Position numbers and translations under genes: made by a program. From Pantoea eucrina (lineage in GTDB: Bacteria; Pseudomonadota; Gammaproteobacteria; Enterobacterales; Enterobacteriaceae), in the NCBI RefSeq assembly GCF_001691555.1, contig NZ_MAYN01000008.1:1728682-1792681 (forward strand): a DNA stretch of 64,000 bases, given 5' to 3'. Below are positions 44,327 to 53,358 of the stretch, one piece after another. The notes below the pieces were generated by a model. It was given only the letters and a program-made list of their open reading frames with translations. It made no database searches and had not been told where the DNA came from. Positions within the stretch are counted from its first letter, which is position 1. Every line of letters begins with the position of its first letter.

Positions 44327-45073
44327 ATGAAGTCTCTGTTTAACGTCTCTGTGGCCGCGCTGGCGCTGGCCTTTTCTCTTTCTTCTACAGCTGCAGACAA
44401 AAAACTGATTGTCGCGACCGACACCGCATTTGTTCCTTTTGAATTTAAACAGGGAGACAAATATGTTGGTTTTGATATCGATCTCTGGGATGCAGTGGCG
44501 AAAGAGCTGAAGCTGGATTACACCCTGAAGCCAATGGATTTCAGCGGCATCATTCCGGCACTGCAAACCAAAAATGTCGATCTGGCCCTGGCCGGCATTA
44601 CCATTACCGAGGAACGTAAGAAAGCGATCGACTTTTCTGATGGCTACTATAAAAGCGGTCTGCTGGTGATGGTACGTAATAACGAAAATGACATTAAAGG
44701 CATCGACGATCTCAACGGTAAAACCGTTGCGGTGAAAAGCGGGACCGGCTCGGTGGACTATGCCAAAGCGCACATCAAAACCAAAGATTTGCGTCAGTTC
44801 CCGAATATCGACAACGCCTACATGGAGTTAGCCACTAACCGCGCTGACGCCGTGCTGCACGATACGCCGAATATTCTCTATTTTATCAATACCGCCGGTA
44901 AAGGCCGTTTCAAAGCGGTAGGCGAGTCGATTGAAGCTCAGCAATATGGTGTGGCACTGCCTAAAGGCAGTGATGAACTGCGCGACAAAATTAACGGTGC
45001 ACTGAAAACGCTGCGCGACAACGGTACTTACAACACAATCTATAAAAAATGGTTCGGTACTGAACCAAAATAA
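44327..45073 (+). CDS. glnH: GlnH, periplasmic glutamine-binding protein
   Basis: This 248-residue protein (E. coli GlnH, 248) has a signal peptide in residues 1-22 (ending STAA-type before [13 protein letters not shown]). Ligand-binding blocks include [54 protein letters not shown] and LHDTPNI. It delivers L-glutamine to GlnPQ. ATG 44327 follows an ATG one codon earlier; the second gives the family start MKSLF. A terminator-like hairpin after it suggests surplus expression over glnPQ. Confidence 0.96.
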   Translation: MKSLFNVSVAALALAFSLSSTAADKKLIVATDTAFVPFEFKQGDKYVGFDIDLWDAVAKELKLDYTLKPMDFSGIIPALQTKNVDLALAGITITEERKKAIDFSDGYYKSGLLVMVRNNENDIKGIDDLNGKTVAVKSGTGSVDYAKAHIKTKDLRQFPNIDNAYMELATNRADAVLHDTPNILYFINTAGKGRFKAVGESIEAQQYGVALPKGSDELRDKINGALKTLRDNGTYNTIYKKWFGTEPK

Positions 45074-45097
45074 TGCCTGCGTAAACGGGCTTATGCA

Positions 45098-45126
45098 GCA
45101 GGGCGCCCTTTGCGCCCTGCTTTTAC
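45098..45126 (+). terminator. Attenuating terminator between glnH and glnP
   Basis: GCAGGGCGC (45098-45106), a 5-base loop and GCGCCCTGC (45112-45120) are followed by TTTTACC. Partial termination here would give more binding protein than permease. Confidence 0.75.
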
Positions 45127-45159
45127 CTTTTCCATTGCAACATATTCCGGAGTAACACC

Positions 45160-45819
45160 ATGGAGTTTGACTGGAGCGTCATCTGGCCAGCCCTGCCGAT
45201 TCTGATCGAAGGCGCCAAAATGACCCTGCTGATTTCCGTTCTTGGCCTGATAGGTGGCCTGATTATCGGCCTGGTGGCTGGCTTTGCCCGCGCCTACGGT
45301 GGCTGGATCACCAATAACGTCGCGCTGGTATTTATTGAGCTGATCCGCGGCACGCCGATTGTTGTGCAGGTCATGTTTATCTACTTTGCGCTGCCGATGG
45401 CTTTTCCCGATCTGCGTATCGATCCCTTCACTGCAGCGGTCGTGACCATCATGATCAACTCGGGTGCCTATATTGCCGAAATTACGCGTGGTGCCGTGCT
45501 CTCTATCAATAAAGGCTTCCGCGAAGCGGGCCTGGCACTGGGCCTGTCGCGCCGTGAGACGCTGCGCTATGTGATTATGCCGCTGGCCCTGCGCCGCATG
45601 CTCCCGCCGCTGGGCAACCAGTGGATTGTCAGTATTAAAGATACGTCGCTGTTTATCGTTATCGGCGTGGCGGAACTGACACGACAGGGCCAGGAGATTA
45701 TTGCCGGTAACTTCCGCGCGCTGGAGATCTGGAGTGCGGTTGCCATTATCTATCTGATTATTACGCTGGTGTTGAGCTTTGTGCTGCGCCGTATTGAGAA
45801 AAGGGTGAAAATCCTGTGA
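45160..45819 (+). CDS. glnP: GlnP, glutamine ABC transporter permease
   Basis: This 219-residue HisMQ-type permease (E. coli GlnP, 219) has five helices, with the EAA loop at about residues 125-145 ([14 protein letters not shown]). It works as a homodimer with GlnQ. It lies 86 bases after glnH and overlaps glnQ by 4 bases (GTGA), so P and Q are coupled. Confidence 0.96.
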   Translation: MEFDWSVIWPALPILIEGAKMTLLISVLGLIGGLIIGLVAGFARAYGGWITNNVALVFIELIRGTPIVVQVMFIYFALPMAFPDLRIDPFTAAVVTIMINSGAYIAEITRGAVLSINKGFREAGLALGLSRRETLRYVIMPLALRRMLPPLGNQWIVSIKDTSLFIVIGVAELTRQGQEIIAGNFRALEIWSAVAIIYLIITLVLSFVLRRIEKRVKIL

Positions 45820-46538
45820 TTGAATTTAAAAACGTCTCTAAAAATTTCGGTCAGACGCAGGTTCTGCATGACATCAACCTGAAGATTAATCAGGGCGAAG
45901 TGGTGGTGATTATCGGCCCTTCCGGCTCCGGTAAGTCGACGCTGCTGCGCTGTATTAACAAACTGGAAGAGATCACCAGCGGCGATCTGATTGTCGACGG
46001 CATGAAAGTCAACGATCCGAAAGTTGATGAGCGCCTGATTCGTCAGGAAGCGGGCATGGTGTTTCAGCAGTTTCATCTCTTTCCGCAGATGAGCGCGCTG
46101 GATAACGTCGCCTTTGGTCCGATTCGCGTCCGTGGCGCGAAAAAAGAGGATGCTCACAAACTGGCGCGTGAGCTGCTGGGCAAAGTGGGCCTGGCTGAGC
46201 GCGCGCACCATTTCCCGGCTGAACTCTCTGGCGGTCAGCAGCAGCGCGTGGCGATTGCACGGGCGCTGGCTGTGAAGCCCAAGATGATGCTGTTTGATGA
46301 GCCGACATCTGCGCTTGACCCGGAGCTGCGTCATGAAGTGCTGAAGGTGATGCAGGATCTGGCCGAGGAAGGCATGACGATGGTGATCGTCACGCATGAA
46401 GTGGGTTTTGCACAGAAAGTTGCGTCGCGGCTGATCTTCATTGATAAGGGTACGATTGCGGAAGATGGCGATCCGGATACCCTGATCACCTCTCCGCCAA
46501 GCGAGCGTCTGCGCGAGTTTCTGCAGCACGTCTCCTGA
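45816..46538 (+). CDS. glnQ: GlnQ, glutamine ABC transporter ATPase
   Basis: This 240-residue ATPase (E. coli GlnQ, 240) starts with GTG ([12 protein letters not shown]). Walker [10 protein letters not shown] is near 34-42, signature LSGGQQQRV near 134-142 and Walker [15 protein letters not shown] near 156-169. It hydrolyses ATP for glutamine import by GlnP. It is the last gene of glnHPQ and is followed by a strong terminator shared with rlmF. Confidence 0.96.
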   Translation: MIEFKNVSKNFGQTQVLHDINLKINQGEVVVIIGPSGSGKSTLLRCINKLEEITSGDLIVDGMKVNDPKVDERLIRQEAGMVFQQFHLFPQMSALDNVAFGPIRVRGAKKEDAHKLARELLGKVGLAERAHHFPAELSGGQQQRVAIARALAVKPKMMLFDEPTSALDPELRHEVLKVMQDLAEEGMTMVIVTHEVGFAQKVASRLIFIDKGTIAEDGDPDTLITSPPSERLREFLQHVS

Positions 46539-46558
46539 TGCGCTACGCACTCTGAATG

Positions 46559-46590
46559 AGGCCGCGCCGGGTAACCGGGCGGCCTTTTTT
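46559..46590. terminator. Terminator between convergent glnQ and rlmF
   Basis: AGGCCGC(g)CCGG, loop GTAA and CCGGGCGGCCT form an 11-bp stem with one bulge, followed by TTTTTT on the plus strand. Confidence 0.85.
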
Positions 46591-46604
46591 ATCCGGCGCT
46601 TACC

Positions 46605-47531
46605 TTAGCGCTTCATCCGCTGTGCGCGGGTAGCGGGCGTCATAAAGCTCCAGGCGAGAAAGCGGCTCTGCTTCTGTCCCTGTGCCATGTTAACGATGCG
46701 TACCTCACAGGCCTCTACTGTGGCGAGCCGGTCGCGCAGCGCCGGAAGATTCTCTTTCCGCGAGACCAGCGACGTAAACCAGACAATGCTGCTGCCCTGC
46801 ACGACGCTCTCATCAATCATACTGCCGATAAACGCCAGCTCACCGCCTTCACACCACAGCTCATTCTGCTGACCACCAAAATTGAGCGGCGCATTCTGCT
46901 TCAGTCCGAGATTGCGTACTTTGCGCTGACTGCCTGCTGCGGCATCAGCAGCCGAGGCATGAAACGGCGGATTGCACATAACAGCATGGTAGCGCTCGTT
47001 TTTATGGATCACACCGCTGAAAATCGCCTGCGGTTGTTTCTGGCGGCGCAGACGTATCGCACGCTGCAGCCCCGGATTGCCCGCCACAATCTGGCTGGCG
47101 GCGGCGATCGCCTCAGCGCTGGTATCTGTACCGGTAAAACGCCAGCCATACTCGGCGTGACCAATCAGGGGATAAATACAGTTGGCCCCGCAGCCAATAT
47201 CCATGACATCAAGATCGCGCGGGAGCGCCCCGCCGTTGTCTCCCGCCAGCAGATCGGCCAGCGCGTGAACGTAATCCGCTCGGCCGGGTACCGGTGGCGT
47301 CAGATAGCCTTCCGGCAGCTGCCAGTTAAGGTTATAAAAGAGCTTCAGCAGCGCCTGATTAAGCAGCATCACCGCCTGCGGATCGGCAAAATCGATCGAC
47401 TGTTCGCCGTGACCGTTAGGGCGAACCTTCGGCGCAAGCGGCGGATGTGCGGCGGTAAGCGCAGGAAAATCGTAACGCCCCTGGTGGCGATTGCGCGGAT
47501 GAAAGGGCGTACTGGCGGCTGGCTTATTCAT
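46605..47531 (-). CDS. rlmF: RlmF, 23S rRNA (adenine-1618-N6)-methyltransferase
   Basis: This 308-residue enzyme (E. coli RlmF, 308) makes N6-methyladenine 1618. Blocks are [13 protein letters not shown] near the start, [24 protein letters not shown] (SAM site, about 110-124), the NPPF catalytic motif (about 191-194) and [16 protein letters not shown] 47531 has GGAGAG; a longer reading from 47585 adds unrelated residues. It converges with glnQ. It is a monocistronic housekeeping gene. Confidence 0.94.
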   Translation of the reverse strand: MNKPAASTPFHPRNRHQGRYDFPALTAAHPPLAPKVRPNGHGEQSIDFADPQAVMLLNQALLKLFYNLNWQLPEGYLTPPVPGRADYVHALADLLAGDNGGALPRDLDVMDIGCGANCIYPLIGHAEYGWRFTGTDTSAEAIAAASQIVAGNPGLQRAIRLRRQKQPQAIFSGVIHKNERYHAVMCNPPFHASAADAAAGSQRKVRNLGLKQNAPLNFGGQQNELWCEGGELAFIGSMIDESVVQGSSIVWFTSLVSRKENLPALRDRLATVEACEVRIVNMAQGQKQSRFLAWSFMTPATRAQRMKR

Positions 47532-47691
47532 AGTCTCTCCGGAAAGTAAGGCGGGCGTAAGATACTCCGGCTGCTGCCAGCGCACAATCCGCTTACCGCA
47601 ATTTTACGTTTACACCAGACTCTTTTAGCAACGTTTTTTGCAACGCACGTCGCCCGCCGCGATATGCCTTCATCTTCATTCAGGAGTTTTT

Positions 47692-48318
47692 ATGACGCGC
47701 CATCGCTACAGCTACCAGCCCCGGGCCGGACACGGCCTGCCCCACGATCCACTGAACGCCATTATCGGTCCGCGTCCGATTGGCTGGATCAGTTCCCGGA
47801 GCCGCAGCGGTCAGGATAACCTCGCGCCTTACAGCTTTTTTAACTGCTTTAACTACCAGCCTCCGATTATCGGCTTCGCCAGCAGCGGCTGGAAAGACAG
47901 CGTGCAGAACATCAGCGAAAGCAAGGTGTTTGTCTGGAATCTGGCCACGCGCCCGCTGGCGGAAGCGATGAACGAAAGCTCCGCTTCGGTCGACAATGAT
48001 GAGTTCGCGCTCGCCGGTCTGACGCCGGTTGCGGCCTCCCATATCGACTGCAGCATGGTGGCAGAGAGCCCGGTTAACTTTGAGTGTCGCCTGACGCAGC
48101 TGATCCGGCTGCAGGATGCGCAGGGCAACGAGCTGGAGAGCTGGCTGGTACTGGGTGAAGCGGTCGCCATTCATATTGATGAAGCGCTGCTGGAGGATGG
48201 TATCTATCAGACCGCCAGGGCGCAGCCGATTCTGCGCGCCGGGGGCCCTTCTGCCTATTACGGCATCAGCGAGGCGCAGCGTTTTGACCTGGTGCGCCCT
48301 GACGCGCGTAAACGGTAA
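47692..48318 (+). CDS. Flavin reductase-fold (FMN-binding split barrel) protein
   Basis: This 208-residue cytosolic protein shows flavin-reductase-like blocks: NAIIGPRPIGWISSRS near 20-35, NLAPYSFFNCFNYQPPIIGFAS near 42-63, and FVWNLATRPLAEAMN. FMN binding is likely; the NAD(P)H-dependent reaction and partner are unknown. ATG 47692 has AGGAG at 5-base spacing. It converges with hutG across 4 bases, which may be chance. It is divergent from rlmF, with which no functional tie is apparent. Confidence 0.88.
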   Translation: MTRHRYSYQPRAGHGLPHDPLNAIIGPRPIGWISSRSRSGQDNLAPYSFFNCFNYQPPIIGFASSGWKDSVQNISESKVFVWNLATRPLAEAMNESSASVDNDEFALAGLTPVAASHIDCSMVAESPVNFECRLTQLIRLQDAQGNELESWLVLGEAVAIHIDEALLEDGIYQTARAQPILRAGGPSAYYGISEAQRFDLVRPDARKR

Positions 48319-48322
48319 GCGT

Positions 48323-49108
48323 TTAACGGCTTCCTGCCGTCAGTAGTGCGCCGAGCAGCTGCTGCAGCACCGGCTGCAGCTGTGAAGCGCGCGCCGGCTG
48401 CCAGGTGAAAGGCAGCGATTCATCCATGTAGTTGTGCTGCGCCAGCTCCAGCTGTACCGCCTCTACCCCCTGTGCCGGCTGACCATAGGCGCGCGTAATA
48501 TATCCGCCTTTAAAGCGGCCATTCATCACCCAGCTGAATCGCTGCTGATCGGTACACACCTGCCTCAGCGCGTCGCTGACCGCCGCTGAGCAGCTGGCCC
48601 CATCATGGGTTCCCAGATTCAGATCGGGCAGCACACCGCTGAACAGCCGTGGTACCCGTGAAGCGATGGAGTGCGCATCAAACAACAGCGCGTAGCCATA
48701 TTGCGCTTTCAGGCGCGCCAGCTCCTGCTGCAGCTGCTGGTGATAGGGCTGCCACAGCGTCTGCAAATAGCGCTGACGCGTCGCGCTATCCGGCGTCATG
48801 CCGGGTGCAAATACCGGCGTGCCATCAAACAGCGTCTCCGGCCAGAGTCCGGTGGTCGCTGTGGTATAGAGCGGCTGATCATCGGGCGGCCGGTTGAGAT
48901 CGATAACAAAACGGGAATAGCGCCCGGTCAGCACGCTGGCACCGAGATCGTGCGCAAAATCATACAGCTGCGGCAGATGCCAGTCGGTGTCCGGCAGCGA
49001 ACGTGCCGCGTCGCTCAGCCCCGCCGCCACCTCCGGCGTAAGCTGCGTCCCGGCATGCGGTATTGAGATCAGCAGCGGCAGCCTGCCCGGCGTAAAATCA
49101 AAACTCAT
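48323..49108 (-). CDS. hutG: HutG, N-formylglutamate deformylase
   Basis: This 261-residue zinc amidohydrolase splits N-formyl-L-glutamate into glutamate and formate, the last step of the five-step histidine route. Blocks are LLISIPHAGTQL near 10-21 (His ligand), SLPDTDWHLPQLYDFA, RFVIDLNRPPD, and LLFDAHSIASRVPRLF near 140-155 (D-x-H). The start is the ATG at 49108, overlapping the hutI stop by 4 bases (ATGA). A longer frame running into hutI is not real. It is transcribed with hutI. Confidence 0.94.
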   Translation of the reverse strand: MSFDFTPGRLPLLISIPHAGTQLTPEVAAGLSDAARSLPDTDWHLPQLYDFAHDLGASVLTGRYSRFVIDLNRPPDDQPLYTTATTGLWPETLFDGTPVFAPGMTPDSATRQRYLQTLWQPYHQQLQQELARLKAQYGYALLFDAHSIASRVPRLFSGVLPDLNLGTHDGASCSAAVSDALRQVCTDQQRFSWVMNGRFKGGYITRAYGQPAQGVEAVQLELAQHNYMDESLPFTWQPARASQLQPVLQQLLGALLTAGSR

Positions 49109-50322
49109 TGTGCTTCTCCACGATAGATAACCCGGCACGGCAGTTCGCCGCCCAGCCAGTAAGCCAGCTTGCCCGGACGCGTCAGCGGCCAGTGAACAAA
49201 GCTGGCGACTTTGCCCGCCTCCAGTGAGCCGTGCGTCTGCTGCAGCCCCAGCGCTTTCGCGCCCCACAGCGTCACCCCCGCCAGCGCCTCCTCCGGCGTC
49301 ATGCCAAACAGCGTGCAGCCCATGTTCATCATCAGCCGCAGCGAAAGCGCGGGTGAAGTACCCGGATTGGCGTCGCTGGCGAGCGCCATCGGTACGCCGT
49401 AGCGGCGGAATAGCGCGACCGGCGGCCGCTGCGTTTCGCGCAGCAGATAGAACGCCCCCGGCAGCAGCACCGCAACGGTACCGTGCTCTGCCATCGCACG
49501 GACATCCTCTTCGCTGGCGTACTCCAGATGGTCAGCGGAGAGCGCGCCGTAGCGTGCGGCCAGCGCCGCCCCGCCCTGCGCCGAGAGCTGTTCAGCGTGC
49601 AGTTTTACCGGCAGATCCAGCGCGCGCGCCGCATCAAACACCGCGCTGACCTGCGCAGGCGACAGCGCCAGATGTTCGCAGAATGCATCCACCGCATCCG
49701 CCAGATTTTCCTCTTTTACCTGCGGCAGCAGCCGCTGGCAGATGATATCGATCCAGCCCTGCGGGTTGTCACGGAACGCCGGCGGGATCGCATGCGCGGC
49801 CAGACAGGTTGCGATGACATCAGCCGGCACGCCGGCTGCCAGCTGGCGTATGGCGCGCAGCATTTTCAGCTCGCTCTCTTCATCCAGACCGTACCCTGAT
49901 TTAATTTCTACCGTGGTCACCCCCTCCGCCAGCAGATGGGCCAGCCGCGCCCGCGCTGACGCCACCAGCGCCTCCTGTGACGCGGACCGCGTGGCGCGTA
50001 CCGTGGCAAGAATGCCGCCGCCCTGCGCGGCAATCTCTGCATAACTGACCCCGTTGAGACGCTGCTCAAATTCCGCGCTGCGATCGCCGGCGAACAGCAG
50101 ATGCGTATGGCAATCCACCAGCCCCGGCGTAATGATGCCGCCGCTGAACGTATGCCGCTGACGCGGCGCGAACGCCGGCAGTTCACTGCGCGATCCGACC
50201 CATACCAGACCGCCGTTATCCACGGCCAGCGCACCATCGGGAATGATGTTATAGCGTCCGTCACGCAGCGTAACGATATCTGCGCCCAGCCACAGGCTGT
50301 CGATCTGCTTCGCGTTATTCAT
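49105..50322 (-). CDS. hutI: HutI, imidazolonepropionase
   Basis: This 405-residue metal-dependent amidohydrolase opens the imidazolone ring to formiminoglutamate (third step). Metal-site motifs are DCHTHLLFAGDR near 70-81, KSGYGLDEE near 148, KLHAEQLSAQGG near 240 and ASDANPGTSP near 315. ATG 50322 (MNNAKQIDSLWLG) has GGAACC before it. It is divergent from hutF across 85 bases that carry a HutC-type operator, and coupled to hutG. Confidence 0.95.
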   Translation of the reverse strand: MNNAKQIDSLWLGADIVTLRDGRYNIIPDGALAVDNGGLVWVGSRSELPAFAPRQRHTFSGGIITPGLVDCHTHLLFAGDRSAEFEQRLNGVSYAEIAAQGGGILATVRATRSASQEALVASARARLAHLLAEGVTTVEIKSGYGLDEESELKMLRAIRQLAAGVPADVIATCLAAHAIPPAFRDNPQGWIDIICQRLLPQVKEENLADAVDAFCEHLALSPAQVSAVFDAARALDLPVKLHAEQLSAQGGAALAARYGALSADHLEYASEEDVRAMAEHGTVAVLLPGAFYLLRETQRPPVALFRRYGVPMALASDANPGTSPALSLRLMMNMGCTLFGMTPEEALAGVTLWGAKALGLQQTHGSLEAGKVASFVHWPLTRPGKLAYWLGGELPCRVIYRGEAQ

Positions 50323-50346
50323 GTCCGGTTCCCCGCGTGCGGACGA

Positions 50347-50375
50347 TTTACACGTCCTGCTAAAGTATGTATATG
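50347..50375 (+). promoter_or_regulatory. Promoter of hutFD
   Basis: TTTACA (50347-50352) and TATATG (50370-50375) with a 17-base spacer form a reasonable sigma-70 promoter 33 bases upstream of hutF. The HutC operator overlaps its -10. Confidence 0.55.
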
Positions 50376-50383
50376 TATATACA
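50374..50383. promoter_or_regulatory. HutC operator between hutI and hutF
   Basis: TGTATATACA is a perfect 10-base palindrome and equals the core seen before hutH. It lies within a longer run of alternating TA/TG steps (50366-50385). It could control both divergent genes. Confidence 0.75.
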
Positions 50384-50407
50384 ACTTTCCTGCCTGAAGG
50401 ATCAACC

Positions 50408-51763
50408 ATGACCACCTATTTTGCCCCGCGCGCCCGGCTGGCAGATGGCTGGCACCACCACGTTATGCTGGAGGTCAGCGATGCCGGTTTTATCACCCGC
50501 GTTACGCCAGACAGTACGCCAGGCGCTGCGATACCGCTGGCGGGGGCCGTCATTCCCGCCATGAGCAACCTGCACTCGCATGCGTTTCAGCGTGCGATGG
50601 CCGGGCTGGCCGAGGTTGCGGGCGATCCGCAGGATAGCTTCTGGACCTGGCGCGATCTGATGTATCGCATGGTGGCGCGGCTGACGCCACAGCAGGTAGG
50701 CGACATCGCCACCTGGCTCTATATAGAGTTGCTGAAAGGCGGCTACAGCCAGGTCGCTGAGTTTCACTATCTGCATCACGATCCGCAGGGCCAGCCCTAC
50801 CCTGATGATGCCATGCTGCAGCAGGTAATGCTGGCCGCAGAGCGCACCGGTATCGGCCAGACGCTGCTGCCGGTGCTTTACAGCTACAGCGGTTTTGGCG
50901 CACAGCCTGCCAGTGCCGGACAGCGCCGTTTTATCCAGCAGACCGGCGTTTACCTGCAACAGCTGCAGCGCGTGGCTGCCGCCTGTGCAGATAACCCGCT
51001 GCTGAACTACGGCATCTGCTTTCATTCGCTGCGCGCGGTAAGCGAAGTGCAGATGCACGAGGTGCTGGCCGCCGCGCCGCGCGATCTGCCGGTGCATATC
51101 CATATTGCCGAGCAGGAAAAAGAGGTCAGCGACAGTCTGGCGTGGAGCGGCGAGCGTCCGATCGCCTGGCTGCTGCGCCGCTTCAGCGTTGATGCACGCT
51201 GGTGCCTGATCCACGCCACCCATCCGGATGAGAACGAGCTGCAGCAGCTTGCCGCCAGCGGGGCGGTCGCGGGGTTATGCCCGACGACCGAAGCCAACCT
51301 CGGCGACGGTATTTTTCCGGCGAGTGCCTATATTGCACAGGGCGGGCGCTGGGGGATCGGATCGGACAGTCACGTCTCGGTCAGCGCCCGGGAAGAGCTG
51401 CGCTGGCTGGAGTACGGGCAGCGGCTGCGCGACAGGCGACGCAACCGCCTTGCGCTGCCGCAGCAGCCGTCAGTAGGCGATCTGCTGTGGCAGCAGGCTG
51501 CTGCCGGGGGCGCTCAGGCATGCGGCATTCGCAGCGGCGTGCTGGCACCCGGCCTGCGCGCTGACTGGCTGGTACTGCGCGACGACCCTCTGCTCAGCGT
51601 GACTCCCTCCGACGCCCTGCTCAACCGCTGGCTGTTTGCCGGCGCGCGCAGCGGGATCCGGGATACCTTTGTTGCCGGCCGGCAGGTGATCGCTGACGGT
51701 CAGCACGCAGAGGAGGCGCAGGCGGCAGTCCGCGCCGCCGCCGCGCTGCGGGCGCTGCAGTGA
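50408..51763 (+). CDS. hutF: HutF, formimidoylglutamate deiminase
   Basis: This 451-residue amidohydrolase deiminates N-formimino-L-glutamate to N-formylglutamate and ammonia, the fourth step of the five-step route. Motifs are MSNLHSHAFQRAMAG near 53-67 (HxH metal ligands), FWTWRDLMYRM, LPVHIHIAEQEKEV near 225-238, CLIHATHPDENE near 260 and GIGSDSHVSVS near 312. ATG 50408 has AAGGA. hutD starts at its stop codon. Its presence together with hutG shows the formylglutamate route rather than direct formamide release. Confidence 0.95.
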   Translation: MTTYFAPRARLADGWHHHVMLEVSDAGFITRVTPDSTPGAAIPLAGAVIPAMSNLHSHAFQRAMAGLAEVAGDPQDSFWTWRDLMYRMVARLTPQQVGDIATWLYIELLKGGYSQVAEFHYLHHDPQGQPYPDDAMLQQVMLAAERTGIGQTLLPVLYSYSGFGAQPASAGQRRFIQQTGVYLQQLQRVAAACADNPLLNYGICFHSLRAVSEVQMHEVLAAAPRDLPVHIHIAEQEKEVSDSLAWSGERPIAWLLRRFSVDARWCLIHATHPDENELQQLAASGAVAGLCPTTEANLGDGIFPASAYIAQGGRWGIGSDSHVSVSAREELRWLEYGQRLRDRRRNRLALPQQPSVGDLLWQQAAAGGAQACGIRSGVLAPGLRADWLVLRDDPLLSVTPSDALLNRWLFAGARSGIRDTFVAGRQVIADGQHAEEAQAAVRAAAALRALQ

Positions 51764-52302
51764 TGCACCGCTTCCGCTACGACGCGCTGCCGGTCAGCCG
51801 CTGGCGCAACGGCGGCGGCGAGACGCGCGAAATTGTCAGCTTTCCGCCCGGCGCGGCGGATTTTGGCTGGCGGGCCAGCATCGCCACGCTTGACGCCAGC
51901 GGCCCTTTTTCGCTGTTTCCTGGCGTGGATCGGGTGATCACCCTGCTGCAGGGCGACAGCCCGCTGCTGCAGAGCGGCCAGCAGGCGCACCGGCTGCAGA
52001 GACACCAGCCGTGGCGATTTGCCGGAGACGCCGCGGTACAGGCGACCGTACACGGCCGCTGCAGCGATTTTAATATCATGACCCGTCGCGACAGCTGGCG
52101 GGCGGATGTCAGCATCGTGCAGGACTCACCGCAGCAGAGCCTGCACGGCGTGGCTTATGTGTTATCCGGCGCGTGGCAGTGCGCCTCAGGTGACATGCTG
52201 CAGCTGGCGCAGGGGATCTGGTGGCTGGATGAGGCGCTGACGCTGGCACCGCAGAGCTGCGATGCCCTGCTGCTCTGGTGCCGGCTCAGCCGTGTCCTTT
52301 AA
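51763..52302 (+). CDS. hutD: HutD family protein
   Basis: This 179-residue cupin-like protein has the HutD/Ves blocks FRYDALPVSRWRNGGGETREI near 4-24, FGWRASIATLDASGPFSLFPGVDR near 43-66 and DFNIMTRRD near 104-112. HutD is genetically linked to hut pathways and is proposed to limit hut expression by sensing urocanate or a related intermediate; no enzyme activity is proven. It shares one base with the hutF stop (TGATG). Its 3' end overlaps the convergent hutC gene by 17 bases. Confidence 0.9.
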   Translation: MHRFRYDALPVSRWRNGGGETREIVSFPPGAADFGWRASIATLDASGPFSLFPGVDRVITLLQGDSPLLQSGQQAHRLQRHQPWRFAGDAAVQATVHGRCSDFNIMTRRDSWRADVSIVQDSPQQSLHGVAYVLSGAWQCASGDMLQLAQGIWWLDEALTLAPQSCDALLLWCRLSRVL

Positions 52303-53041
52303 AACGTCCCAGCAGCTTATAGCGTGAGCCGGGATAGAGCAGCCGCGCATAGGTCACGATCTTACTGTCGCTCCATGTCTGACGCCGGATCAATAAACAG
52401 GGTTCATGCTCCTCCAGCGCCAGATGCCTGCGCTGGCGCAAATCGGGCAGTACCGCTTCAACAATATGCTCGCCGGCGGTCAGCGGCGCGACCCGCATCA
52501 GATAGGTATAGGGGGTGACGCTATGGTAATCCTGTTGCAGATAGTCAGGCGCCATCTGCGGGTTCACCAGACGATCTTCCAGCTGCACCGGCAGGTCGTT
52601 TTCATAGTGCACCATCAGCGAATGAAACAGCGGCTGGCCGGTGCGCATACCCAGCAGCGCCGCCTGCTCCGGATCTGCCCGCCCCTGCGCCAGCGTCAGG
52701 ATCTGGCAGCGATGCTGATGACCGCGCTGCGCAATCTCATCCGCAATGTTATGCACTTCCAGCATTGCCGTGTAGCCCTTCATCTCTGCGACAAACGTAC
52801 CCACACCCTGCATACGCAGCAGATAACCTTCAGCGGTGAGTTCACGCAGCGCGCGGTTGATGGTCATCCGGCTGACGCCCAGCTCGCTGACCAGCTCGCT
52901 CTCTGAGGGTACGCGCTGCCTGGCTTTCCACTCTCCGGCACGGATCTGGCTGATAATCGCCTGCTTGACGCGCTGGTAAATCGGTGCCGGTTCATCGCCC
53001 ATGGCGGCGGCTAACTGCGCCAGTGCCGTTTGCTCGGTCAT
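52286..53041 (-). CDS. hutC: HutC, histidine utilisation repressor (GntR family)
   Basis: This 251-residue GntR/HutC regulator has an N-terminal winged helix-turn-helix (about 20-85: PIYQRVKQAIISQI, VPSESELVSELGVSRMTINRALRELTAEG) and a UTRA ligand domain (about 100-245) expected to bind urocanate. ATG 53041 has AGGAAC; a longer reading from 53125 would run across its own operator. It faces hutH across 317 bases with three operator-like sites, so it likely controls itself, hutHU and hutIG/hutFD. Confidence 0.94.
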   Translation of the reverse strand: MTEQTALAQLAAAMGDEPAPIYQRVKQAIISQIRAGEWKARQRVPSESELVSELGVSRMTINRALRELTAEGYLLRMQGVGTFVAEMKGYTAMLEVHNIADEIAQRGHQHRCQILTLAQGRADPEQAALLGMRTGQPLFHSLMVHYENDLPVQLEDRLVNPQMAPDYLQQDYHSVTPYTYLMRVAPLTAGEHIVEAVLPDLRQRRHLALEEHEPCLLIRRQTWSDSKIVTYARLLYPGSRYKLLGRFKGHG

Positions 53042-53092
53042 CTGCTGTTCCTTTCTGCTCTGAGAAGGAAAGTTTACTGGTCCGGCGGGCAG

Positions 53093-53104
53093 ATGTATAG
53101 ACAT
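53093..53104. promoter_or_regulatory. HutC operator upstream of hutC
   Basis: ATGTATAGACAT is a near-perfect palindrome differing by one base from the TGTATATACA core. It is 52 bases before the hutC start, suggesting autoregulation. Confidence 0.65.
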
Positions 53105-53219
53105 GCAGTGGTGCAGTCCGATCACGTCGGGTGCAGAGGCTGCTGCTTTAGCGTGCAGCAGATTAACTCCCTGACCTGCTCACCTGCAGTGCGGCACATT
53201 TCACAAATTACAGGGAAAC

Positions 53220-53236
53220 TGGCATAGCGTTTGCTA
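53220..53236 (+). promoter_or_regulatory. Sigma-54 promoter of hutHU
   Basis: TGGCATA-GCGT-TTGCTA matches the sigma-54 consensus (TGGCACG-N4-TTGCW) in all core positions, with GG and GC exactly 10 bases apart. Transcription would start near 53246, inside the adjacent HutC operator and about 113 bases before hutH. Confidence 0.75.
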
Positions 53237-53250
53237 CTTGTATAGACAGG
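53237..53250. promoter_or_regulatory. HutC operator at the hutH transcription start
   Basis: CTTGTATAGACAGG carries the TGTATAKACA-type core and abuts the sigma-54 -12 element, so a bound repressor would cover the start site. Confidence 0.75.
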
Positions 53251-53336
53251 AATAACGTACCTGTGCTTCACTCGGCTTACTGCAGGCGAGTTCTATAACG
53301 CCCGGCGTTACGGCGTATTACTGCGCCTGCCACTTA

Positions 53337-53350
53337 CTTGTATATACAGG
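53337..53350. promoter_or_regulatory. HutC operator over the hutH ribosome site
   Basis: CTTGTATATACAGG contains the perfect core and overlaps the AGGAG Shine-Dalgarno. It is exactly 100 bases downstream of the first operator, allowing looping or a roadblock. Confidence 0.75.
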
Positions 53351-53358
53351 AGTAGATC

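Larger units (their letters stand above)
53105..53358. other. hutC-hutH intergenic region
   Basis: No gene is seen in the 317 bases between hutC and hutH. From left to right it holds a hutC operator (53093-53104), a stretch with several TGCA and GTGC half-sites (53104-53200) that might bind an activator, a sigma-54 promoter (53220-53236) and two HutC operators (53237-53250, 53337-53350). Confidence 0.6.

Noticed and set aside
45750..46550. 266-codon minus-strand frame opposite glnQ
   Set aside because: Antisense shadow of a highly conserved ATPase gene.
47692..49108. Flavin-reductase-like gene as part of the hut operon
   Set aside because: It lies on the opposite strand, converging with hutG, and flavin reductases have no known step in histidine degradation.
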